Below, one piece after another: positions 7,912 through 16,094 of a DNA stretch of 37,266 nt. The position numbers were made by a program, and so were the translations under genes. The stretch is from Flavobacterium oncorhynchi (GTDB taxonomy: Bacteria > Bacteroidota > Bacteroidia > Flavobacteriales > Flavobacteriaceae): positions 1-37,266 of the forward strand of contig NZ_MUHA01000027.1 in NCBI RefSeq assembly GCF_002217355.1, given 5' to 3'. The notes under the pieces are model-generated. The model saw nothing but the letters and a program-made list of their open reading frames with translations, ran no database searches and was not told where the DNA came from. Positions within the stretch are counted from its first letter, which is position 1, and each line of letters opens with the position of its first letter.

Positions 7912-8124
7912 CTAACCTAGATCAGGATAAGGAAATGGAGTAGGGTAAGCAGGTATTGGATCTGGTATTGCTGCAGGCCCCATAATGCATGGACCATGGT
8001 AAGGTAAAGATGTATAAGGAATCATACAAACTGCTTGAATAGGTTCCCCACTACCAATTACACTCTTCATCTCGTTTAAACTAAGTGCTTCTACCCCCTT
8101 TAAATTCAAAATTGTTTTTAACAT
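7912..8124 (-). CDS. GG-leader-type small peptide, bacteriocin/RiPP-like precursor
   Basis: The gene encodes 70 residues. The first 24-25 (LNLKGVEALSLNEMKSVIGS) match the leader type seen in Bacteroidota small secreted peptides: a basic start, then 'G-[VA]-x-x-LSxxEMK' and a double-glycine-like site, here Gly24-Ser25-Gly26. The predicted core of about 45 residues has two Cys (33 and 46), several Pro-Tyr steps, and a tail in which Pro occurs every two to four residues (50, 54, 56, 58, 61, 63, 65, 67). Such leaders are normally cut by a C39-peptidase ABC exporter; no exporter or modifying enzyme lies in this window. The gene is a single unit with its own terminator. It follows the SusCD locus in the same direction but is separated from it by another terminator. 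The function is unknown; bacteriocin, signal or structural peptide are all possible. Confidence 0.7.
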   Translation of the reverse strand: MLKTILNLKGVEALSLNEMKSVIGSGEPIQAVCMIPYTSLPYHGPCIMGPAAIPDPIPAYPTPFPYPDLG

Positions 8125-8278
8125 AATAAAATAATTATAAAAATTTTAAATACCTCAATCATTTTAGGTCCGTTGAGTTTCAGACAGAAATTAAGCATAA
8201 CCTTCTAATTTTAAATAATAAATATAAGAAAATAAATCTATTAAAAATATAAATCATACTATTTTACTTAAATATATA
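8125..8278. other. Leader region of the small peptide gene
   Basis: Very AT-rich gap between the peptide gene and the SusCD-locus terminator. It must hold the peptide gene's promoter, but I find no TAnnTTTG on the minus strand, so the promoter type is unknown. Confidence 0.3.
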
Positions 8279-8308
8279 AAAAAAGCGACTCGAATTGAGT
8301 CGCTTTTT
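8279..8308 (-). terminator. Terminator of the SusCD locus (bidirectional form)
   Basis: GCGACTC at 8285-8291 and GAGTCGC at 8297-8303 form a perfect stem with a 5-base loop, flanked by A-runs on one side and T-runs on the other. On the minus strand it follows the DUF4302 gene's stop codon by about 30 bases and ends in seven T residues. The symmetry lets it also work on the plus strand. Confidence 0.85.
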
Positions 8309-8337
8309 CTCCAAAATTAAAAACAAAACTAAAACTA

Positions 8338-9684
8338 TTAGTTAAGCCTCCAAGTCGTCATCCTAAACGGACTTGAAGAACTTGTAAACGTATAAACTGG
8401 ATCAGTGTAAAATACTCTAAAGCTTTCTTTTTTCACATAAATTCCATTTGGATCCATCAGATACTTATCAAAACTAGCAAGGAATGCCGGCGTAGCTACT
8501 GTTGTATTTCCGTTCCAAGATTTATGCTTTAAAATCACCTTTTTACCAACTGCATCTTCTGTAATAGTAACATGATGCTGTAAAGCTCCTCTTCCTACGA
8601 AAGTGTAATAAATAAATGTTCCAATAGCATGATTACTATATATTTCAACAGTTGCAATACTTTGTCCTTTAGGCAAAGCCGCATTAATTTTAGCTATTTC
8701 AGCATTAAACAATACTGAATTACTTGGAGCATTTACAGTGTGATCATTAGTATAATATCCAAATGCAGTAAATGGCTGCCCAGGAAGAAATAATTTATAA
8801 TCATCTGTTAGTGATAAAGGTTTGTCTGTATATTTAATAACAGCACTTACACCGCCTGTTCCTGTTGCTGTAAAACTTCCATCAGTATCATTATATACAA
8901 AATTAGTCAGGTTTTGTCCGCCCACTACTACTGCAGGACTCACAACAATACCGGTTGAGGTATATCCTACTCCCATATTATAGCTTACAGAATAACCTGC
9001 TTCGATAGAATTTGACTCTGCAAAACGAGTTACTGCAGAAAATGAAAAATCAAACTGATGTTTTGTTGTTCCATCATTTGTTTCTAATAATCTAAACAAT
9101 GGTCTTGTAGGAGCTCCAATTACATTAGGAATCATTTCAATATTTTTATGTAAATCTGCCCAATCTTGAGCTGTTGCTTTTACGAAACGTAATTCACGAT
9201 TATTTCTATTGGTTCTAAAAACAATCTCTCCTTTTTCCTGACCGTAATACAAAAACTGAAAATCCCCTAAATATCCTTTCGCTCTTAAGGCTGGAATTGG
9301 GAAATTATCTGATTCTGATAAAAGGTGAATTCTATTTTTTGTTGTAAAAGTCACACTTACTGTACTTCCAAGCTGAATAGCGTACTCGCTTTTATAAACA
9401 TCTGTATCTGCATCAAAATCTGATGCCATTTCTACACTTCCATCTTTTGCAAACTTAAATAAATGTGTATAACCTCCTAAAACAGTATTATCTGTAAAAT
9501 AGACTGCTTTCCATCCAAATTCTGATGAAAGTAATGCATCATTTAGTTCAGATTTTTGATTATTTAAACGCGTTGTAGGCGTTTCTTCAAAAAATTGCTC
9601 AGCATCTGTATTATTATTACAGGCGGTTAATTGCAGTATTAAAACAGCTGCAAATAAGTATTTATATAGGTGTTTTATTTTCAT
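8338..9684 (-). CDS. DUF4302-type lipoprotein of a SusCD locus
   Basis: The 448-residue protein has a lipoprotein signal with Cys22 (LQLTAC) followed by an Asn-rich stretch, so it is probably anchored in the outer membrane. Its N-terminal part (FEETPTTRLNNQKSELNDAL and the following FGWKAVYFTD) is typical of DUF4302 proteins. These are regularly found last in SusC/SusD operons that also carry an HExxH lipoprotein. The body is beta-rich with many aromatic residues, as expected for a surface binding protein. It lies 10 bases after the metallohydrolase gene and before a strong terminator, so it is the last gene of the operon. Binding of the imported substrate is an inference from context. Confidence 0.8.
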   Translation of the reverse strand: MKIKHLYKYLFAAVLILQLTACNNNTDAEQFFEETPTTRLNNQKSELNDALLSSEFGWKAVYFTDNTVLGGYTHLFKFAKDGSVEMASDFDADTDVYKSEYAIQLGSTVSVTFTTKNRIHLLSESDNFPIPALRAKGYLGDFQFLYYGQEKGEIVFRTNRNNRELRFVKATAQDWADLHKNIEMIPNVIGAPTRPLFRLLETNDGTTKHQFDFSFSAVTRFAESNSIEAGYSVSYNMGVGYTSTGIVVSPAVVVGGQNLTNFVYNDTDGSFTATGTGGVSAVIKYTDKPLSLTDDYKLFLPGQPFTAFGYYTNDHTVNAPSNSVLFNAEIAKINAALPKGQSIATVEIYSNHAIGTFIYYTFVGRGALQHHVTITEDAVGKKVILKHKSWNGNTTVATPAFLASFDKYLMDPNGIYVKKESFRVFYTDPVYTFTSSSSPFRMTTWRLN

Positions 9685-9694
9685 AATACTTTTA

Positions 9695-10555
9695 TTAATT
9701 GTTTATTACTGCACTTGTATTTTTCTCTGCTTCATCTCTTAAAGCATAGAAATCCATGTTAAAAGCGTCTTTAAAATATTTTACTACGATTGCTTCTTTT
9801 GCTTTTAATGCGGCTAATGCAGTTGGACTTTTAATACCTTTTAAAAATGCCGCATATTCAGCTTTTGAATAGATTAAGATCATAGATGCAGTTTCGGCAA
9901 AATCTTCATTGATGTTTGATCTTGCATAACTGGTTATAAACCCAAGTTCATTTGATTCAGGTATCTCATAATTGTACCAGTCTGCTGTGTAACCACCTGG
10001 TGTCAGTGTTTTCCACGCTTTTTCATCAAATGGTTTATTTTGGTTTAAGATGTGTATATACTCGTGCTGAATTGTATGTACAAACTCTGATACATTTTCT
10101 CTATCGTCTTGATCTATATAATCGGTTTCGAATAATGTAACACGCTGTCCTCCTTCGGCTAAACCTAAAGTTCTGGTTCCTACACTATTTAAATTCACAC
10201 CGCCTATTAAGACAATTTCTCTTGGAGCAATTTTTTTCACAAAGTCAGGGCCTCCAATCGTTAAATAACTATTAAGCCATATTGTTTTCACAATTTCAAG
10301 TGCTGGCTGTACTTTTTCTGTTAGTGGAGGAAAAAGAAAACGACTGTTATCTACTGTATTTTGATTCCATTTGTATTGCACATTAATATTGTATGGATTT
10401 AAATAGGTTGTTGTTATCCAATTATCTAGCTCCGTTTTTATTGGCTGTGTATAGTCTAACTGGCTTTCTCCCGGCATTTCATCACTTCCACATGAAACTA
10501 GTACTGTAGAAACTATTGCTAAAATCGCAATTTTATTATATTTTAATAATTTCAT
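9695..10555 (-). CDS. Substrate import-associated zinc metallohydrolase lipoprotein
   Basis: This is a 286-residue lipoprotein with lipobox Cys22 (TVLVSC). The zinc motif is His164-Glu165-Tyr-Ile-His168 (IQHEYIHIL), and a candidate third ligand lies in NEDFAETAS (Glu217 to Glu221), the arrangement of gluzincin-like peptidases. Proteins of this kind are known as SusCD-associated zinc metallohydrolase lipoproteins (a TIGRFAM family I recall as LP_HExxH_w_tonB). It lies between susD and the DUF4302 gene with gaps of 10-16 bases. It probably trims a peptide or glycopeptide at the cell surface before uptake through SusC. The hydrolase call is strong; the substrate is unknown. Confidence 0.85.
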   Translation of the reverse strand: MKLLKYNKIAILAIVSTVLVSCGSDEMPGESQLDYTQPIKTELDNWITTTYLNPYNINVQYKWNQNTVDNSRFLFPPLTEKVQPALEIVKTIWLNSYLTIGGPDFVKKIAPREIVLIGGVNLNSVGTRTLGLAEGGQRVTLFETDYIDQDDRENVSEFVHTIQHEYIHILNQNKPFDEKAWKTLTPGGYTADWYNYEIPESNELGFITSYARSNINEDFAETASMILIYSKAEYAAFLKGIKSPTALAALKAKEAIVVKYFKDAFNMDFYALRDEAEKNTSAVINN

Positions 10556-10571
10556 AATTTTACTTTTAAGA

Positions 10572-12047
10572 TTATCTAGGATTCAGTTCAACGCCCGTAC
10601 TTGATGCATGCAATGGAATTTGCAAAGCTCTGCGGTTGTCATCTTTAGCTAATGTATTTACTGGTTTATTTGCCGTTTCGTGTTTTACAACAATATTAAA
10701 ACGCTTGATATCAAACCATCTAAGTCCTTCGTGTATAAAATCTCTTCTTCTTGTTTCTGCAATTGCTTTTATATATGATGTCTGTACTGGCGTCATTGTA
10801 TAGAATGGCGTATATTCATCTGCAACCACTGGAAATTTAGCTGTTACTTTTGCTTCCGTTAATTTATCTGTTGGTGCATAAGTTGGTGTTCTTGTTGCTA
10901 AGAAATATTCTAATTCATCGTTTGCTAAAGCAGTTTGCCCCTTCATTACATGAGCTTCAATTCTATTTAAAAAGAATTCATCGTTGCTTAATAAAACTTC
11001 AGCGACAAATGGTTCTCCAATTGCTGCAGTTACATTTGAATATTTGAAATACTCATAAAATTTAGGCACAAATAAAGTTATACTGCTGTTTGATGAATAT
11101 AGGTTGTAATAGTATGGTTTTCCAAAAAGGTTTGTGGTCGGGCCAAAAACTTCCGGCTGACGCGCACCTGAAAGGTTAAAACGGTTTAAATGATATACTC
11201 TGCTTACAATTGTATTTGCAGAAACGATCAATAAATTTGTTTCGGCTGCGCTGCTTGAATACTTTAACTGCTGATCTTCTACACCTAAAGATTCGTAAGC
11301 TGAATAATCTCTAAGTTTTCCTTCTGGTTTTGAACCTAAGTCATTAGATAATTCAATTACTCTATCCCAGTTTCCTTTTATTAAATAAAATCTGCTGGCG
11401 AAAGCTTTTGAAGCATTTACGTTAAAATGAAATCTAGGCTCTTTGTAATTGTTTGTTACATACTTTAAACCTTCTTCAAGATCTTTCTCTATAAAATCAA
11501 AAACTTCAGCAACTGTATTTCTTTTGTATTTAGTCACTAATTCTGTTTCTGGTTTTGTTACATAAGGAACTCCTAAATCTGTAGCCGCTGTAGCTGGATT
11601 ATAACGTTTGGCCCAAAGTGAAACTAACATAAAATGAGAATAAGCTCTTGCTATTAATGCTTCTCCTTTTTGCGGGTTTAAATTTGATGTATTTCCTAAT
11701 TCATCAATTGCCTGTAAAGCTTTATTTGCATGTGCAATAGCTCTATAACAAGCATCCCAATAATAAGCCTGAGTATCAATCTCTGTTGTTTCTGTTTGAA
11801 TTTCCCAGTTATAGTTTTGCTCATTTTTTCTTATTGTTTCCGGCAGTCCGCTATCAAAAACGTTATCAGACATCGTTTCGGCAATCTCAAAATAACTCAT
11901 TTGAGGATAAGCTTCAACTAGCAATTCTGATATTTTTTCGGGCGTGTTTATTTCAGTTCTATTATCTGGTTTTTCTGAAAGAAAATCATCACAACCAGTA
12001 ATACAAATAAGTATTAATAGGGATAGTGTTATTTTTAAGTTTTTCAT
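10572..12047 (-). CDS. SusD/RagB-family outer membrane nutrient-binding lipoprotein
   Basis: This 491-residue SusD-family lipoprotein has lipobox Cys19 (CITGC) followed by the DDFLSEKPDNRTEI start that is almost diagnostic. It has the TPR-like helices of the family (for example ARAYSHFMLVSLWAKRYNP) and the C-terminal RRRDFIHEGLRWFDIKRFN motif. SusD acts as the lid of the SusC transporter and captures substrate on the cell surface. The gene begins 11 bases after susC ends, so the pair is surely co-transcribed. Which compound is bound cannot be read from the sequence; the neighbouring metallohydrolase hints at peptides rather than glycans. Confidence 0.92.
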   Translation of the reverse strand: MKNLKITLSLLILICITGCDDFLSEKPDNRTEINTPEKISELLVEAYPQMSYFEIAETMSDNVFDSGLPETIRKNEQNYNWEIQTETTEIDTQAYYWDACYRAIAHANKALQAIDELGNTSNLNPQKGEALIARAYSHFMLVSLWAKRYNPATAATDLGVPYVTKPETELVTKYKRNTVAEVFDFIEKDLEEGLKYVTNNYKEPRFHFNVNASKAFASRFYLIKGNWDRVIELSNDLGSKPEGKLRDYSAYESLGVEDQQLKYSSSAAETNLLIVSANTIVSRVYHLNRFNLSGARQPEVFGPTTNLFGKPYYYNLYSSNSSITLFVPKFYEYFKYSNVTAAIGEPFVAEVLLSNDEFFLNRIEAHVMKGQTALANDELEYFLATRTPTYAPTDKLTEAKVTAKFPVVADEYTPFYTMTPVQTSYIKAIAETRRRDFIHEGLRWFDIKRFNIVVKHETANKPVNTLAKDDNRRALQIPLHASSTGVELNPR

Positions 12048-12058
12048 GTTTTTGACTA

Positions 12059-15000
12059 TTATAATGAAAGATTTAAAGTAAATGTGTATTGAGATGTTAC
12101 TGGTAATGCAACTCCTCCAGAATTACGAAACTCAGGATCTTGGCCGTTTAATCTTTTATCAGAATAAATCAACCATGGATTAACAGCCGAACCTTTTAAC
12201 GTAAAAGTGCTAAGTCCTAATTTTCTTTTAAAATCTTTAGGAAATTCCCAGCTCAAAGAGATATTTTTTAATCTCACAAAATCACCATCAGCAATTCGAA
12301 CATCAGAGTAATTATAAGTATTGTATGCTCTTGCAAGAGTACGTTCTCCGTCGTAATTTGCATTCAAACGCTTGTCTGCAATTACTGGAACATTAGTATG
12401 ATTTTCATCCCCCGGATTTATCCAACGATTTGTAAAATCTTTAGTAAAAACAGTTAAATCGTCATAAGCACTATCATAAATAGGATTTAAACGAACTTTA
12501 TTTCCTCCTGAGCCTACAAAAAACACATATAATGACCAATTTTTATAAGTAAATGTATTTGCCCATCCTATTGATTTATTTGGCTCAATTGAACCTTCAT
12601 ATTTCAAATATTTTGTTACATCTATATTGTCTTGAAAATTAGCACCCGTAATATTATTCTCTGCACCATCTTGCAGGATAAATGTTGGTAAACCTTGGTT
12701 ATTTAATCCTGTAAACTGATAAGAATAGATCGAATTTCTTGGATGACTAAGTGTGTTTCCTCCATTTGGATCAACTAAATCAAAAGCTGTTGGAGTGTTT
12801 TGCAATCTTGTAATTTTTTGTGTAAATACAGAGAAATTAACCGTAGAAGACCAATTAAAACTCGGAGAACTTAGAATTTTTCCAGTTACACCAATCTCTA
12901 AACCTTCCGTTTCCATATCAGCATTATTTCCTTGTCTAATTCTTTGACCTCCAATTCCTGAAGTGATCACATAATCCACTAGATCAAATGCTTGACGACG
13001 ATAAACATCTGTTGTAAGCTGTAATCTGTTGTTAAACATTCCAAGATCAACCCCAATATTGGTTTCAAACTGTTTTTCCCAAGTTAGGTCACCATTTTGC
13101 AACTCGTCAATTCTAATTCCAGATTCTCTGTCATCTAGAAGAAAACGATCTGTGATAAAGCTTTTGTAGATTGCCAATGAGTTAGTTGCCGGACCAGCAG
13201 TAGCTGTTAAACCATAAGATGCTCTAAGCGCTAAAGTATTTACCGATTCAACATCTTTCATGAACTTTTCTTCAGCAACATTCCATTTTCCACTAAAAGT
13301 ATAAGTTGGAAGCCATCTTGATGAATCGCTGTTTCCTTGTCTGTTTGATCCATCATAGCGGCCTGTTACAGAAGCTGTATAGCGACGATCATAAGTGTAA
13401 CCAACTTTTCCGAAGAAACCTACTGTTCTTTCTTTTTCTTCATTGAAACCATAATACGAATCTCCTCCGTTGATAATTTTTTCGATTATTCTTGGATCTG
13501 TAAATGCTGTTAAACCTCTGTCGTATTGTAAACCTGCAGCAGTAAAATTATCACTTGTTCTGTCTACAACTCTCATTTCTGTTCCAAATAAACCTTCTAA
13601 TTCGTGTTTTTCATTGAATGTGTTTCTATAATTAACACTGTTTCTTAAGTTGTAAGAAGTTAAATCATTTGTAAATTTTCTTAGAAAACCTCCATTTGGT
13701 AATACTGAAACTTTTGGAGCTGTTAAATCATTAGGATCTTGATACAAAAAGATGTTTTGATCTCTAACCAATGTATTAACTCCATCTTCACCATCAGGAG
13801 TACCCGCTTTATAAGCTCCTACTACATTTGAACCTTCTAAAATTTTATGCTCACGGCTTGTGTTTGCATAACGAGCAGAACCTGTTAAATTATACGTTAA
13901 ATGCTTATTAATTTTATAATCTAAATCTAATTGAAAACGAATGTCTTTTACTTCAATTTCCATATAGTTATTTTTTAACTCATTGATGATATTCATCTTT
14001 GCCCAGTTGTTTCTGTAATACTCCAGTTCTCCGTTCTCATCGTAAGGTCTCAAAGTTCTACTTGTATTTAAAACATAGTTGAAGGGGTTAATATCAAAAT
14101 CACGTGTTATTTTACCAAAAACAACATCTTTTTCGCTTTCATAACTACCAGGCGCACCTTGATCGCGAATAGACGCAAGAGTCGAAAGTGTAATATTCAA
14201 TCTATCATTTACATAAAATGTCCCTTTGATGTTACTTGAAATCTGTTTTACATCATCAGCAATAGTCCATCCCGGATCTGTATAATAGCCTAAAGAGGCA
14301 TAAAATGTATTGTTTTTTCCTCCTCCAGAAAAACTTAAGGAATGATTTTGAGTAATTGATGGTCTGAAAAGTACATTAAACCAATCTGTATTTCCTAATT
14401 CGTATTTCTTTAAAAAATTGTTACGGCTAACTGGATCATTATTTACTAAATAACCTCCTGTTTCAGGAACATAAGTATTAATAGCACGCCCTAAAATATT
14501 GTAAGCTCCGCCATACCTTCCATTTACCGTTGAAGGAAGATCTAAATACCCTTTAGACTCCATTTCTTTAAAAATACTCATTGACTCCTGAGAATTCAAA
14601 ATATCATATTGGCTGTAGTTTGGTACTGCTCTTACTGTTTGTTCTAAACCATAGCTTACTTTTAATGGAGAATCTCTACGCCCTTGTTTTGTAGTTACAA
14701 CAACAACACCATTTAATGATCTTGATCCATAGATAGAAGTTGCAGATGCATCTTTAAGAATTTCAATGCTTTGAATATCGTTTGCATTTAATCCCGCAAC
14801 TGACGAACTTAACAATGTTTCAGAATTTCCTGAAGCTAAATCTGCGAACGATAAATTGATAATGTCTTCTTGAACAACTCCGTCAATTACCCATAATGGT
14901 TTTGTATCTCCAAAAATAGAAGATGATCCACGAACTGTAATTTTAGGTGCAGTACCAAAAGTTCCTGTAACATTTTGTACTGTAACCCCTGCTGCTTTAC

Positions 15001-15787
15001 CTTCAATCATTCTACTTACGTCAACAACACCATCAACTTTCAATTCAGCACCAGAAATTTTGCTGATCGCCCCTGTAAAGGTTCTTTTTGATGTTTTCTC
15101 GTAACCTGTAGTTACAACAACTTCTTTTAAGTTTTGCCCTAATTCACTAAGAACAATTGTTGGCGTAGTATTAGAAATGCCAATTTCTCTGGTTTCCATA
15201 CCAACATAAGAAATAACAAGCTTATCAGAGTTTGAAGGCATCTCGATAGAGAAATTACCATCAAAATCTGTCAATACAGCAGTTTTTGTTCCTTTTACCA
15301 TTACTGTTGCACCAGGAAGAGGACTTCCGCTTGCATCAGTTACTTTTCCCTTTATAATTGGTCCTGCCGTTAATACTTCAAAAAGTGAATCATGATTATC
15401 TGCACTTGCAAACGGATCTTCACTTGTCGTTTTTTGCAAGATAATTTGATTACTTACTTCTGAAAATGCAATATTAAAAGGCACTAATATTCGACTAAGA
15501 ATACTAGATAATGTCTCTTGATTTGCCTCAATACTAACCTTTCGGCTCAATTGAGGAAGTCTTGAATTATACGAAAATTTTACATGTGCAGACTTTTCGA
15601 TTTTAGACAAAGCACTATCAAGAGTCAAATTCTCAACTGTAATTGTAACTTTTGTATCTAATTTCTTTTGCCCATTTACATTATTTGCCATAGCAAAGCT
15701 TGAAAACACAAGTGCTAAGACAAACTGAAATAGTGTTATTTTCATGATTCTATAGAGTAATCGTTGTTTAACAACTGGTTTTTTCAT
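12059..15787 (-). CDS. SusC/RagA-family TonB-dependent transporter with STN domain
   Basis: The protein has 1242 residues and imports a substrate across the outer membrane using TonB energy. Order of parts: signal segment to about residue 39 (ending NNVNG); an STN domain at about 46-118; a CarboxypepD_reg-like domain at 146-214 (IKGKVTDASGSPLPGATV); a TonB plug at about 222-370 with the family motif LWVIDGVV; then a long beta-barrel. The STN domain marks it as a signal-transducing transporter, matching the FecR and ECF sigma genes just upstream. A second Met at residue 15 could be the start, but the Lys/Arg-rich beginning is usual for flavobacterial SusC. A candidate antisense RNA lies over its leader. 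Confidence 0.95.
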   Translation of the reverse strand: MKKPVVKQRLLYRIMKITLFQFVLALVFSSFAMANNVNGQKKLDTKVTITVENLTLDSALSKIEKSAHVKFSYNSRLPQLSRKVSIEANQETLSSILSRILVPFNIAFSEVSNQIILQKTTSEDPFASADNHDSLFEVLTAGPIIKGKVTDASGSPLPGATVMVKGTKTAVLTDFDGNFSIEMPSNSDKLVISYVGMETREIGISNTTPTIVLSELGQNLKEVVVTTGYEKTSKRTFTGAISKISGAELKVDGVVDVSRMIEGKAAGVTVQNVTGTFGTAPKITVRGSSSIFGDTKPLWVIDGVVQEDIINLSFADLASGNSETLLSSSVAGLNANDIQSIEILKDASATSIYGSRSLNGVVVVTTKQGRRDSPLKVSYGLEQTVRAVPNYSQYDILNSQESMSIFKEMESKGYLDLPSTVNGRYGGAYNILGRAINTYVPETGGYLVNNDPVSRNNFLKKYELGNTDWFNVLFRPSITQNHSLSFSGGGKNNTFYASLGYYTDPGWTIADDVKQISSNIKGTFYVNDRLNITLSTLASIRDQGAPGSYESEKDVVFGKITRDFDINPFNYVLNTSRTLRPYDENGELEYYRNNWAKMNIINELKNNYMEIEVKDIRFQLDLDYKINKHLTYNLTGSARYANTSREHKILEGSNVVGAYKAGTPDGEDGVNTLVRDQNIFLYQDPNDLTAPKVSVLPNGGFLRKFTNDLTSYNLRNSVNYRNTFNEKHELEGLFGTEMRVVDRTSDNFTAAGLQYDRGLTAFTDPRIIEKIINGGDSYYGFNEEKERTVGFFGKVGYTYDRRYTASVTGRYDGSNRQGNSDSSRWLPTYTFSGKWNVAEEKFMKDVESVNTLALRASYGLTATAGPATNSLAIYKSFITDRFLLDDRESGIRIDELQNGDLTWEKQFETNIGVDLGMFNNRLQLTTDVYRRQAFDLVDYVITSGIGGQRIRQGNNADMETEGLEIGVTGKILSSPSFNWSSTVNFSVFTQKITRLQNTPTAFDLVDPNGGNTLSHPRNSIYSYQFTGLNNQGLPTFILQDGAENNITGANFQDNIDVTKYLKYEGSIEPNKSIGWANTFTYKNWSLYVFFVGSGGNKVRLNPIYDSAYDDLTVFTKDFTNRWINPGDENHTNVPVIADKRLNANYDGERTLARAYNTYNYSDVRIADGDFVRLKNISLSWEFPKDFKRKLGLSTFTLKGSAVNPWLIYSDKRLNGQDPEFRNSGGVALPVTSQYTFTLNLSL

Positions 15788-15794
15788 AATTTTG
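15764..15794 (+). promoter_or_regulatory. Plus-strand promoter opposite the susC start
   Basis: TTG at 15764-15766, a 20-base spacer and TAATTTTG at 15787-15794 match both parts of the Bacteroidota housekeeping promoter. It points away from susC, antisense to its leader, and predicts a start near 15800. No plus-strand protein gene follows; an intrinsic terminator does. Confidence 0.55.
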
Positions 15795-15799
15795 ATTTG

Positions 15800-15913
15800 T
15801 TTTGATTAATACTTATTCGAGTGTATTCTAAGAAACGAATGAATTACTCTTTACAGAGAGAAAATTCAATTTAATAAGTGTCGTGATGTTACAGCATCGC
15901 GGCACTTTTTTTT
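15800..15913 (+). ncRNA. Candidate cis-antisense small RNA over the susC leader (DonS-like)
   Basis: A well-formed plus-strand promoter at 15764-15794 and a strand-specific intrinsic terminator at 15876-15913 bound a stretch of about 114 bases with no ORF, lying opposite the untranslated leader of susC. In Bacteroides, DonS and related small RNAs are encoded in this place and orientation: antisense to the leader of susC homologues in PULs with ECF sigma and anti-sigma genes, whose expression they repress. The 5' end is estimated from promoter geometry; the 3' end is set by the T-run. Apart from the terminator hairpin the RNA looks weakly structured, with a small stem around 15847-15858. There is no expression evidence, so this is a prediction. 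Confidence 0.55.
15876..15913 (+). terminator. Plus-strand intrinsic terminator between susC and fecR
   Basis: Arms 15876-15888 and 15895-15907 form a 13-bp stem with a 6-base loop, followed by an eight-T run (15906-15913). Two positions (15881 with 15902, and 15884 with 15899) are G-U pairs in plus-strand RNA but would be C-A mismatches in minus-strand RNA. The T-run is also only on the plus side. It therefore serves a plus-strand transcript, although both flanking genes are on the minus strand. Confidence 0.7.
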
Positions 15914-16066
15914 ACAACATTCTTTTTCACATAGGCAGTTTCATTTTTTTTGGTTGGTTTAGTTTTTGGTCTTCTTGTTTATATTTTTAAATACGAAATA
16001 AACTATAATTAATATCCTAACTGAAAGTTTTTACATCGAAAAACTTACTATTAGTGACAAAACATT
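15914..16066. other. Upstream region of susC
   Basis: AT-rich gap between fecR and susC without an ORF. The ECF-sigma-dependent promoter of susC is expected here or just nearer to the gene. I do not find a TAnnTTTG motif on the minus strand, which fits use of the alternative sigma factor encoded next door. Confidence 0.3.
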
Positions 16067-16090
16067 TAAATGCAATTACAGTTGCATTTA
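16067..16090 (-). terminator. Hairpin directly after fecR
   Basis: TAAATGCAA (16067-16075) pairs perfectly with 16082-16090 around a 6-base loop, starting 5 bases past the fecR stop codon. The minus-strand sequence that follows contains a short T-run. It is a likely weak terminator separating the sigma/anti-sigma unit from susC. Confidence 0.5.
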
Positions 16091-16094
16091 GAGA

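Noticed and set aside
8279..8308. The bidirectional terminator as the end of a second plus-strand small RNA
   Set aside because: No plus-strand promoter with TTG and TAnnTTTG is visible between 8125 and 8279. The hairpin is explained by the minus-strand DUF4302 gene.
7628..8337. A hidden tRNA or structured RNA in the gaps around the small peptide gene
   Set aside because: No cloverleaf-like arms, CCA end or conserved T-loop could be found. Only the two terminators show clear structure.
11730..12001. Two overlapping plus-strand ORFs within susD
   Set aside because: They lie opposite the conserved N-terminal part of susD and have low-complexity Phe/Leu-rich products.
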